From contig JAOPHQ010005138.1 of the NCBI GenBank assembly GCA_030340625.1, forward strand, positions 62,001-126,000: 64,000 bases of DNA, in the 5' to 3' direction. This DNA comes from Merluccius polli. Taxonomy: Eukaryota; Chordata; Actinopteri; Gadiformes; Merlucciidae. Under the pieces are notes generated by a model, which was not told where the DNA came from, did not search any database, and saw nothing but the letters and a program-made list of their open reading frames with translations. Made by a program: the position numbers and the translations under genes. Below, one piece after another: positions 53,648-64,000 of this stretch (positions are counted from its first letter, which is position 1; each line of letters starts with the position of its first letter).

Positions 53648-55447
53648 GAAGTCAAAAGCTTGAACTTTATCACACAATTTTAGATTTGGCCGATAGAGGG
53701 CACTACTTTCCTAGCTGTAGCGCAATGACTTCAAAACCAACTTTTGTAATTTCTTGTCAATGCTGCACTGCAGTAGCTATGCTCTCTTAATATTGATAAT
53801 CTATTTATATGTGATGTTTCTTAAAGACATGGGAACAGTTTAGTTTATCTGATACATTTTACAAAGGAGATTCACGAGATTCCACCACATAATTGTCTTC
53901 TGTGTGTATTGCTGATCCACATGTCATGTATGTATCAATATGGATTTTAATGGAAACAGATGTGCCGGCCTCAATCAATTGTTATCCCTATCTTTCTAAC
54001 TTGTTCTTTTGGATGAATACATTTGTAAATACAGATGACTGTTCCAAAGGTAGAAAGGTCAAATGTGTGCAGCGACAACACATCGATTCATTGCTCGCAT
54101 GGCAATAATTTGTCTTTAAGTAGGCCGGCCTACACAGAATCACAATAGTTTGTGTAAACACAAACTTAAATGGAAGCAAGGAATCAGGTGCCAGAATGCC
54201 ATTTCTCTACCATGGCTTATAATAACACAGCAACATGGGAATGAGTATCCGCATGAAAGATGCTTCCACCTTCCTGCCAAGTCCCTGTGCCGCCCAACGA
54301 GACTAAATAGAAGCTGACAGTTTTTGTTTAGAGGTTGTCCAGACTCATTTGTGAGCGCAGAGGAAGACAAAGCAAGGCAGGTTTTTTTTAGGATTGTAAC
54401 GAAGGCAGACTCTACAACACTAAAAATGAGTTCTTTCCTGCCGCCTCGGAAAGCAGAGTGGCTACGAATCATACAAAATAAAATGTTGGCGACCGGACCA
54501 ATGTTGGATATTAGGAATGTAATGAATCTGAAATTGAAGGAGCGCAAGAGTGTGTAACAGCCGGTAATTCACAATCTTATCGTGAAAGTGTGTGTGTGCT
54601 TGGAGAGTTATCGGGGCTGCAAGTGTGATGCGATGTTTGTTTACTTATTTGGCCAGTATTGCTTCACACCTCAAAGGAAAGGTCAATGAGCGGGGTCGCC
54701 TTGTCAGATGTGTTTATTTAATTTGAAATGAAAGAATACATTCATTAACTTTTAATATGAGTGCCCACATGCTGAGTGCAGTTCATTCTGGATTATAATT
54801 TAACACTATTTACTGTAGAATGGAATGAGATTCTGACAATACACACTTTGAATGAACCATTTTGGAAGAAAGTGTTAGTCCTTGTAGTAGTCATTAAGGT
54901 CTACCCTTGCCTTTTCAACGTACACAACGCAATGTTATGTTACCATAAACTGACAAGAATGAACAGAGATGGTTCTTCTGAACCACTAAACATGTTTTTG
55001 TAAATAAAACTATTAAGACTGGTGGTACTCAGCATGAAGAGGAATAGTTTTCTAGAGATTCTGGGAAATAAAGTGTGCCCTTGGAGACTCTTCTAGCCAC
55101 TTTTTTGTGTTAAATTTCATTGAATTAGTTTAATTGTCATTGAATGCAGCAATTTACTTTTTGGCTTTTGACACACATTTCTGAAGCATGTATTTGGCAG
55201 ACTTGATAGTAAAAGGAAGAGGAATCTTACCTCCTCCATACATAACCGCCAGCATGATGGAGGAGATCCACGACACCTGGCTGCTGGTAACATTGAAGAT
55301 GACCTCGATCTCTTTGAAGAAGACGGTGATGGACTTTGGGAAGGCGTAGGAGAAGCCGATGGAGATGAAGGCGCCAATCACCACCATCCATCCCCAGCCA
55401 CCCTCGGGGGGCGTGTATCCTTGAGGGCCACCGACTGCAGGAGCCAT
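52009..55447 (-). CDS. slc16a1: Proton-coupled monocarboxylate transporter, MCT1 type (4 coding exons)
   Basis: Exons (5' to 3') 55447-55231, 53591-53448, 53231-52458 and 52229-52009 join in phase to 1356 nt, 451 aa. The N-terminus has the SLC16 motif YTPPEGGWGWMVVIGAFIS and FPKSITVFFKEIE, including the lysine equal to K38 of human MCT1. Exon 3 reads GPISSILVNKYGSR. Exon 4 has FNLNPALTMIGKYF, WRGSFLILGGLLLNCCVAG and AFVDMVARPSMG, with the Asp/Arg pair of TM8 required for transport. Exon 5 ends in the last span and a basic tail. The carrier moves lactate, pyruvate and ketone bodies with H+ at the plasma membrane. The TM6-TM7 loop is much shorter than in human MCT1, as is the tail (451 versus 500 aa). 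A 5' UTR exon junction lies at 55497/55498 (CCACCAACAG acceptor). Fish have duplicates of this gene, so the suffix is undecided. Confidence 0.9.
53603..53645. repeat. (CA)n microsatellite next to exon 2 of the SLC16A1-type gene
   Basis: About 20 CA units starting only about 12 bp upstream (in transcript sense) of the 3' splice site at 53591, i.e. in the position of the polypyrimidine tract (reads GT-rich in the transcript). Confidence 0.95.
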
Positions 55448-55657
55448 TTCTGCTTTCTAGTATCCCCCTCTTCACTGTCTATTCAGAGTAGCGTAGCCTG
55501 TTGGTGGAAAGAACACAGCAAACAGAAATACCTCTGAAATATATTTTCTTCCATCACCTCCACCAAAAATGCTATTTAATTCAACTTTATTGTCATTAAC
55601 GCATATGTGCATGTGCATGCACATGTAAATGAAACGAGGGCTGTGGCTTCACCAAGA

Positions 55658-55658
<1 letters not shown>

Positions 55659-55689
<31 letters not shown>
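55659..55689. repeat. Poly(G) run, 31 nt
   Basis: Uninterrupted guanines at the end of a short element-like segment starting TTCAACTTTATTGTCATT, a common fish retroposon tail. The length may be affected by sequencing error. Confidence 0.9.
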
Positions 55690-55693
<4 letters not shown>

Positions 55694-57500
55694 TAGGGAC
55701 AGACATGGCATATAATAAACAACACAAGAATATAATAAATGCAGCACAAAATATATTGGAGGTAGTATATATCAGTTATTTGTAGAGCTGTCCAATATGT
55801 GGCAATATTTCCATGTGTTGTTTTTGTTGTTTTTCTGTAGGCTCAACTGTTGTGAACTGTACTGAAACATATGTGTCAGCGGTAGATAAGGGAACATGAA
55901 TATATACGCTACACAGTGCCATCTGGATCTCACGCAGCGTATTTTCTGCTTTTTTTGGGGGAAGATAAGGCTTGCGTACCAACAAGGCAGATGTAGCACT
56001 GTGTGTGCTGAAGTAGAGCAATACCTGGGAGGGGAACAGATGAGTATGTGAGGCGAGAAGTCACAGGAATAATGCTGCTTATTGGATGAAGTGTGGAGCT
56101 TATTTAAACAACTCCATGAGAATGAACGTGTGTTGTTAAGCATCTGCAAACGTGCATATACCTCAGCTACCACAAATGCCTACAGCTCCAGCATATATGC
56201 TTGATTTGAACATGATGGTGGGAAGAATAGAAGGTTACAGATAGCAAGCATCTTCAAAGAGAAAGGTGGACCCAAGCATAGAGTCAGGTTTTTCATCAGT
56301 GATATGTTTTAAGCATGAATCAGAAAAATGTAGATAGTGCAGCATGACCATTTTGAGAACCAACAGACCAGGCCATCCATGATTAAGATTGTTATGCCAA
56401 AAGAAGGACACAGAATACATTGTAGACCGCCCGAGAACGGTTTGTGTATGAAATAACACATTGAAACAATATGTGTGTAGGCTATTGTGTGGAATCATTA
56501 CATGCGAGAGAAGAAACAATTATTTGCTTTTGAGTTGTTGGCAATCTGTCTATGAAGTAGAAGAGTGAGGGTGACGTTTCTTTTTTATGACCAATTTCCT
56601 ATTCCCATTTCCTAGATCTATTTCCTATGTACTCCCTCCCCCCCTTCCATCTATTCAACATGCTTTCTATACCCGGGAACTCTCACATGTCTCACTCTGG
56701 TGGTGATATATATACGGGATCCATCCACCGAGTGCAGAGTCAAACAGCTTTACGGTATTGTATTGTTTACACAGGGGAGGCTACGCAGACAGCACATCGA
56801 TCAGCCTTGGAGAACACAAGTTGAATTTGGACTGCTCAATATAGCGAGCCGGTCCTGGTTTTAGTTTGTAGGGTGGGGGACGACATGGTGTTTTGTAGCT
56901 TGGATTATTTTATTTATTTTTAATTTTTTTGCATTTTCATGCGAGGCAGACATGATTTGGTTGACGAATTGGTCCAGTGGCGTGAAAAGTTATTGGATGA
57001 GCAAATTGTGTGCAATGAATGGTGAATATTTAATGCGCCACAGAACTTTTGTTATTGGGCTGGGATTTGAGTGGCTACACTGCCGTAAAAAGTGCCTCTG
57101 TTGTCGTACAGAAGTGTACGATACGGAGGACAACAAAAACTTTCCTTTCACAAATTGAAATTGAAACTGCTTTCCTGACGGAACCCCCCTCACGCCACCA
57201 CCTCTTTCAGCAGTGGTTGCCAACGTTTTTTGAACCTGTGATTTGCGAACCCCATATGCATATGGCCACCCCAGAGAAAACAGTATGCTTTGACCTGCAT
57301 CATATTCTTAGATCAAGCGAGATTCTAAAGTTTTCATGAACACTGACCGGCACACATGAAAGTTCTACTATGAATAACAGTGTCACTAGGATTGTGCTCA
57401 CCTTCTTGTGATGGTAAAGGTGAGTGTGACCGTGATCGTCTTACAGGAGGGAAACACTGGTCTGTGTAGTGGTAGTATTATAGGTCAGCTCTGAAAACAG

Positions 57501-57512
57501 TATATATATACA

Positions 57513-57595
<83 letters not shown>

Positions 57596-57613
57596 CAGAA
57601 AGAGAGAGAGAGT
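57501..57613. repeat. (TA)n/(GA)n compound microsatellite
   Basis: Long TA tract to about 57565, then GA units with occasional CAGA interruptions. Confidence 0.95.
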
Positions 57614-59139
57614 ACACACATACACACACACACACTCACTCACTGTGATCACTTGATCACCATGACACAATGATGTGTGATCTCAGGGATCCTTCCAGAT
57701 GTATCTTATTGAAAAGGTATCAGAAGGTACAATCAAATATAAAAAGTGCATGCATGCCGACAAAGGCTTGTGTATTCAACTCCTACCACTGGACAAGTCT
57801 AAATAACAAAGAAAAAAGTGGGTAGCACCACTTGACCACCCCCACACACCATTTTAAGCCATTTAATAGGCTTAGTTCTAATCAGAAGAGACCAATTCCT
57901 TACACAACTATGATGATAGTTTAGAGTCAAGCAATGCTAATTCACATTGGCTTTGACATCATTTTGAAAGCTTTCAGCTAAATTAACTTTTGTACCTTGC
58001 GTGAATTAAAAACATAAATATAACATATTTACTCATACAAGAGCTGATCAAAAAGAGGGATGAACAATAAGTGAAAAGTTGAGATAAGATAAGCATTTAG
58101 CAATAAACAATGCCTTTTCCCATAAATCCTAACATAATGTGTGCATCTAAAAAATGCATTTCCCAGTCTATGAAGGAAGTCAAGCCATGCCATAAGCAGG
58201 TTTGTATCTCTAACCAAGTGTTCTTACCTTGGAACTAGCACTCATCTAGCCAGACAAGCCCATCAGAGCACCTTCTCTGTCTGAGATGAGGCCTCCTAGT
58301 ATAAGGCAGGTGTCATTGCAGGGTCCGACGGGTGCAATATGTGCCAAACAAACACAACTCTTCATATGCGGTCGCTCTGGATGGGATGGCAGCCGCTGTA
58401 ACTGCAAGTCATCACAAACTCTGTTCTGAGATTGAAGTTCATTACCAAGAGGGATGTCACACACACACACCAGTGAAAGAGTGTGTGTGTTATTCTAGTT
58501 CCTCCGACTGTGTGGTGGGACCTAGTGCCGTGCTTTTTAAAAGGCAACCCCCACTACCCCCTCTTCACTCCCCCCCCCCCCCCCCATACACACACACACA
58601 CCTCATCATGTGTGCGTGCTCACTCACGCTGACAGGAGTTGCACTGTGCCTGTCGTGTTGGGGGTCGAAGAGTGAGGATTCGCGCAGAAAAAAAAAAATA
58701 GTCGACATCTGTGACTTCAGAGATTAGACGCTTTTTGGAACACTGATTTCCTGCGTGCGTTGACACATCAATGCTCTTTTTTTGATTGGGTCCTGGGAGT
58801 TATGGCTGTATGAGTTCCGGTCCACACACAGAGAACCACCATTGTTTACTGGGGGGGGGGGGACCTGCAGAGGGATGACTGCAGAAGTCAACCCTGCCCC
58901 GGAGCTTCCTCAGAACCCAGCGGGGTGCCGTTAAACCGCCGGACCGAAAGCCTGACCGCGCAAAGGGTCTTGCAAGGTGCCTCAAACTCAAAGCACTCCC
59001 TTAAAACATTCTGTTTCATGAGATCTTTCATTCGCTCCCGTTTGCTTCAAATCTAATGAGTTTTGTTTCGGATTTGCAGGGACTGCAGCCCACTCCGCCT
59101 CCCCCCTGCAACTCAAAGTCCTCAGGAGGGCTGGGAGAC

Positions 59140-59360
59140 ACACACACACACCCACATGTACACGCACGCATACGCAAACACACACACACACACGCACGCA
59201 CACACACGTTCATACACACATAGGCTTGTGAATGCAGACACACACAAGTGCAACATGCAGGCACCTTCACACAAACACACACTCTCTCTCACACAGTCTC
59301 CCTCGCACACACACACGCACACACAATACATAAGATCATAAGTGCACGCACACACACAAT
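59140..59360. repeat. (CA)n-rich microsatellite block
   Basis: Imperfect CA repeats with CGCA and TCTC interruptions; accounts for the His/Thr-rich and Cys/Val-rich frames on the two strands. Confidence 0.9.
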
Positions 59361-60944
59361 TTCCTTTTCACTGTAAAGATATGCTGGGGAAACGACTGAG
59401 GCTGAGGCTGTGTCTTCCAAAGACCTCTGCGTGTGTCCCTCTCTCATTCCCTCATTCTCTTTCTGGATGCAGAGTCAGGGTGAGCTGTCATCTGCACCCT
59501 CCATCCTGCAGCAATCCATGCTCTTCGTTTTCATGTCAGATAAAAAAAAAAACATCACCATGCAGATCAGCCTGTCTTTATCTGTTCTTTCCCTTTATAT
59601 TCTGTCTTTAGTGTTTGAGTCCTACTACCCTGATTTGGCCTCTCCCTCTGCCCCTCTCCCTCTCTATATTATTTTCCTTCCACTGCAAGACATTTCCAAA
59701 ACACTGTGGTTTACTCAAAGTGGAGAATCCTTGTGCTTATCAGCATCATTCCTTTTGGAGGAAGCCAAATCGCAACACAAAGAATGTACACACACATCAC
59801 ACAATTGCAGAAGGTGGCAGTGTTTGTGGGTGGCTTATGACTGGAGTGTGTGATAAGGTCTGAGGGAGTAATTGTTACTGCTCTATTGTGTCAGGTGTCA
59901 GGAAGTAACCATAATGAAAGTAGGAATTATTGTTGAATGATTGAACGACTCGAGTGGAGTTCTGAGACATGGTCGGCTCCATGCGTCATAATTCATGCTG
60001 AATTCTGTACACTTTAAGCTTGGCAAAAGTTCCAATAAAATCCATACATTTAACATGAATGAGAATGTATCGAAATGTGTATTTTTATGGAAATCAGACG
60101 AAATTCAATTAAGAGACGTTCTCAAGCCTACTCACATGAGAGCGACCCACTATACTTGGAACAAGAAGAGAAAAGCTCTTTTATATTTCCGGTTTCGTAC
60201 AGTCTCCTTTTTAAAGTAATGCAAGTGGAGATCAGAAACTTTATCTTAATAATGAAAAGGAGCACATGGCTGAGTCAGAGGGATTATGTGTGATTAGCTT
60301 ATGCTACGTGTGCCTACTGAGCTTCCTTCCTATAGCACCATTAGCCCTGGAATAATGATTAGCATGCATTCTTTAGCGTGCCATAGCACAATGAGCACTG
60401 AATGAAGTAGTGCTTTTCTTGACATTAATTACCAGGGAAACTTGCCCTGCTATGCACATTAACCTTCTTGGGAAACCTGTTGCGTAAACCGGACCCATAT
60501 TCAATATCAATCCTCTTACTATCATCTGCTCAAGGGTGAACAACATGGCCTTTAACTTGCACCTAACTCTAAGCTTATTACAAGTGTAATACTCGATTGA
60601 TTAAGCAGTAGAGCCAGAATTGATCAAGGGGAAAAATGCACCAGACAAGTTATGGACAAATTCTACTGCTAAATGTTGTTGTAATGAATCCTGTTTAGTT
60701 GTTGGGAATGTTTTTTAATGTAAATTATGATTTTAGTGCCACTGGGAAATCAATGAATAATAAGTGGTGAAACATGGAGTTGTTCCAGATGACGTGACAA
60801 CTGTATTTATTTATTCACTGAAATTCATTGATTGTTCGGCCAATGGACAACGCCACAATGTGAATGTGTTTTAAAGGACATTGTGCTTTAATTCCATTCA
60901 ACTGTTTGCAGAGTTGTGTTGCGTTTAAATGTGGTGGTGCCAAC

Positions 60945-61958
60945 CAGTGGCGCCGCCAGGGTTCAATTTCAAAGTACGCACAGGAACGGCAAATACAACA
61001 AATGGAAAAATACTAATCTAATGTTTTCAGTATTAGTGAAATAACAGATTAAAATGTCCATTAATCTACTGAGACTGTTGTTATTCTGACATGAGTTATA
61101 TGGCTGTTGTGTGGAAAACTATAGGCTACTGTGGTTAATAATCGCGGTGCAGACGAGTGAGTTTGGAGCTAAGGAGAGGAGAGAAAAAAGAAAGCGAGAT
61201 GACGCGAAAAAAAAATTCCTCCGGTATTTTCCGCTGCTTCCCACATATGACTCTAGCTGGGGGTACCCACCCTCTGGGGGGCTTGAATCTGGACTGTATG
61301 GCTTTCAGTTTAACGGAATCGGATGTCGTTTTGAGTTCATCAGCCTTAACACAGCCAAGGTCATCTTCATATGCAGCAGCACTGACCACCCTTTGCTGCT
61401 GCCGTGTGTTCTCGGCGGGCTCGGGGCTTGGACCCTCACTGACAGCGGCTGCAACCGCCAAAGAGGCAGAAGAGCTAGAAGCATAGCTAGCTACCTCGTC
61501 TTCACGTCCTGCCTGACTGCTGGTAGCACCTTCATTATCGCTGCTCTGCTGCGTGTTTGTGATCGTGGGTTTGGATCTCTTTTTTTCAAATGCCTGGAAA
61601 AGGCTCAACTGTCTTTTTGACATTTCTATAGGCTGGACCGGGCGTAATCATCACATAGCTTAGTGTAAATATCATAGACTGTAGGTAGCTAAATATGCGC
61701 CAGAAATCAAAAAGTGACAGATGAATGACGTAAACGACAATCATTGGCTTTTACGTTAGGCCTCCAGTGATTGGTTAACAATCAACGAGCTCAGCACGTT
61801 TAGCCTGTTACAAACAAGCATCTTTGTCACACCCTCATCACACCCCCTCAAAATAAATAAAATTGCTTCTTTTTTTTTCCACAATTGCTTTTTTTTTTTT
61901 TTTCACCAAAAAAATTGTACGCACAGTGCGTACAGGATTCCGGCTGGCGGCGCCAGTG
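60945..61958 (-). mobile_element. Internally deleted hAT transposon with 8-bp target duplication
   Basis: Perfect direct repeats GTGCCAAC (60937-60944 and 61959-61966). Ends are CAGTGGCGCCGCCAG and, inward from the right, CACTGGCGCCGCCAG. A minus-strand frame (61623-61135) starts MSKRQLSLFQAFEKKRSKP and later has RFKPPRGWVPPARVICGKQR, the N-terminal part of a hAT transposase-like protein. The catalytic core is absent. It could not move on its own but could be mobilised in trans. Confidence 0.85.
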
Positions 61959-61966
61959 GTGCCAAC

Positions 61967-64000
61967 GTTTCCTGCCCAGAATCCCCCTCCTCATGGAGGT
62001 CAAATGTCACCGGTAATTATCTGTTATCAATGGCATGTGATGAAGCTGTAAGTGAAGGAAATCCTATCCATCTCTTGGCTTCCACCGCACGCTCACCTCC
62101 GCCTGACAGAAACAGGTCATTGCTGTAGGTTAAACCAGGGTCAAGCCAAGGTCACCATGTTGCCAGAGCCAATTAGCTCATATACTGTAGCACCTCTTGT
62201 GGAGAAACAAAAACCACCTCTAGATTTCTTGCTGGAAATATACACTGGAATATAGCCCTTTTGGCAAAATGTATCCTTTGTCCATGCACACAAATACATA
62301 AGAAGAACTGCTTCAAATTTGTTTTCAAAATCAAAATTACTATTTTTTTGTATACGTCACCCATGCCTCCTCTCTGCTTCCTTTCTCTCTCTCTCTTGTT
62401 TCTTGTTCTCAGAGCTATGGGGATGGAAAGGCATTTTCTGGCAGACATGTGTCTCTATAGTGCAAAGCCAAACAGAAGCCCAACAGCAATGCCAACAGGC
62501 TAGAGCCCGCTGCCAAATGTCTGTCCTATCCTGGAAAACATTGAATGTGGAGGGAAAAAAAGATACATGCACCAGCAACACACATGGAAGTAGTGTGTTG
62601 TAGAAATTGCACATGTTGAACAAAAGTTGAATACAATAAAATGACACAATGAAAATTGTAGATTTTTTTTCAATAATAGTGTAATAATATAGGTTAAATT
62701 AAGTAGGCCTATGAAATAGCCACTTAATTAACAAACTCTAGTAACCGTTATGGGTATTATGGGAATACAATACCATTCATAGAAGTATTTTGAATGCGGA
62801 TGACAAATGTTTTTTTTGACTGTTGGTTTATTTTTCAATGCAAGAAGCACCCATAAGCAGGGGCACTGTTATTTCATGTTGTTACCTTGTTGCCTCCCTG
62901 TCCTGTGTGTTTAGATTATGCCAGCTAATAACGCCAGCTCATTTTCCAGATAGCGAGTGCATTTTCTATTGAGTGCTCCATGTTGTGTGGATACACACGG
63001 GCGGTGGGCCCTGCATCCTAATGGGAGCAGGCACACTGCGTTCACTGTGTCTGAGTCATACAGCCTCACGCTACCTCCTGTGTGTGTAATTTGTGTGTGT
63101 GTATGTGTAAAGAGAGTCTGAGTGTGTATGCTTGTGAGTGTGCGTGCGCGTATGTGTGTGTGTATGTGCACGTGATGTGCACGTGTGTTTCTGTGTGTGT
63201 GTGTGTGTGTGTGTGTGCATGTTTGTGTGGTGTGTGAAGCTGTATGCACTTGTGTGTCTGCATTTACAAGCATGTGTGTATGAACAAGAGCGAGACTGTA
63301 AGGCCTGTGTGTCTGTGTGTGTGTTTTACAAAGGGGAAAGTCTAGTAAACAAAACCAATGATTAATATTTTAACGCAACAATTGAAAAAATATTTGCAGG
63401 CTTCAACAGTGTGCCTCGGTAGGTGACATGTACACAATAAGATACAAAGTTAATTGAGTTTGTTTATCTCGGGCCTCAAACTGTGTATGCGTTGGTGTGT
63501 GTATGTATGTGTGTGTGTGCACGTGTGCATGTGTCTGCATAGACAGTTTTCTGTGTGCGCCAAATACGCCTGTAAAATCAACATCTACCCTAGTCACACA
63601 GATGAAGTATGGCGGGGCATTTCCGCCATTATGGGGGTCCCATTGTTGTAGAAAAGACTTTAGTGGGTTTAGGAAATACTATGAGGACCGCTGGAATTCA
63701 TGTATTTATTGATGTGGCGAGCAGTGGCTACACATGACGTTGGTCAGAGGAGACCTTTGTTGCATTTATTTGTTCACATCTCCTGTTCTTTAATCTTTTT
63801 AAATGGTTAAACAATGAAAAGGGATGTAGGAATATACGGTAGTAATATATTACATGCATATGAAGTGAAACATTTGTGGATTCATGGAGATGGATGGGGA
63901 TATGTGTTTGCCATGGTTGTTGTTATGGTTTAGGATGTTTGTAAAACATGCACATTTCAAAAAAATTCTAAATCCTGGTTAATTAAAGGTGGAGTGTGTA
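61967..64000. other. Non-coding sequence with (GT)n blocks
   Basis: No gene recognised. GT-rich microsatellites lie at about 63080-63260 and 63490-63540. Frames on either strand here are translations of those repeats. Confidence 0.5.

Larger units (their letters stand above)
55498..60944. other. 5' flank or first intron of the SLC16A1-type gene; microsatellites only
   Basis: No gene recognised. Contains a G31 run (55659-55689), a (TA)n plus (GA)n tract (57501-57613), a C17-type run (58568-58584), a G11 run (58850-58861) and a (CA)n-rich block (59140-59360). Short frames over these tracts are artefacts of the repeats. Non-coding exons of the SLC16A1-type gene may be hidden here. Confidence 0.5.

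Noticed and set aside
59028..59355. Several overlapping frames rich in Cys/Val or His/Thr
   Set aside because: Direct translations of a (CA)n microsatellite on both strands.
61135..61623. 162-codon minus-strand frame as a host gene
   Set aside because: It lies wholly within an element with hAT ends and an 8-bp target duplication and lacks the rest of the transposase.
62911..63600. Frames rich in His/Thr and Cys/Val near the right end
   Set aside because: Translations of (GT)n repeats.

Overview
The window is vertebrate nuclear DNA, almost certainly from a teleost fish. Its genes are split into many short exons with consensus GT/AG borders, and introns and spacers are packed with fish-type transposons (DIRS, Ngaro, hAT, TTAA-flanked MITEs, an L2-type LINE, Gypsy) and (CA)n/(TA)n microsatellites. 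There is no bacterial gene organisation, CRISPR array, rRNA or tRNA. The species cannot be fixed from sequence alone.

Four host genes can be reconstructed exon by exon. (1) A sodium-coupled monocarboxylate transporter of the SLC5A8 type, + strand, 15 coding exons, 1631-38292, 603 codons. (2) A small Thr/Ser/Pro-rich, mucin-like single-pass membrane protein, + strand, 3 coding exons, 39402-40395, 251 codons, not named. (3) sycp1, synaptonemal complex protein 1, - strand, 34 coding exons, 49315 down to 40886, about 1047 codons. (4) A proton-coupled monocarboxylate transporter of the SLC16A1/MCT1 type, - strand, 4 coding exons, 55447 down to 52009, 451 codons. All reading phases close across every proposed intron. 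Two unrelated monocarboxylate carriers (Na+-coupled and H+-coupled) therefore flank a meiotic gene. SLC16A1 and SYCP1 also lie in the same human chromosome band (1p13), so that half of the layout looks like old synteny.

Intron 2 of the SLC5A8-type gene is about 25 kb (2495-27667) and is a transposon graveyard. From left to right it holds: a palindromic MITE; an inverted-repeat arm; a TTAA-flanked MITE with an internal 96-bp minisatellite; a dispersed SINE-like repeat; a decayed cysteine-rich (CXC-domain) element gene; a DIRS tyrosine-recombinase retrotransposon inserted inside that gene; 156 bp further on, an Ngaro tyrosine-recombinase retrotransposon with intact split direct repeats; then a Gypsy pol remnant containing a hAT transposon that itself contains a Mutator-like MITE. 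Beyond these lies the other inverted-repeat arm. Intron 12 (31368-37833) is a second, smaller nest of MITEs with an 87-bp near-perfect palindrome.

From 55498 to the right end no gene is recognised. That part holds microsatellites, a truncated hAT copy with an 8-bp target duplication, and non-coding sequence that may be the 5' flank or first intron of the SLC16A1-type gene.
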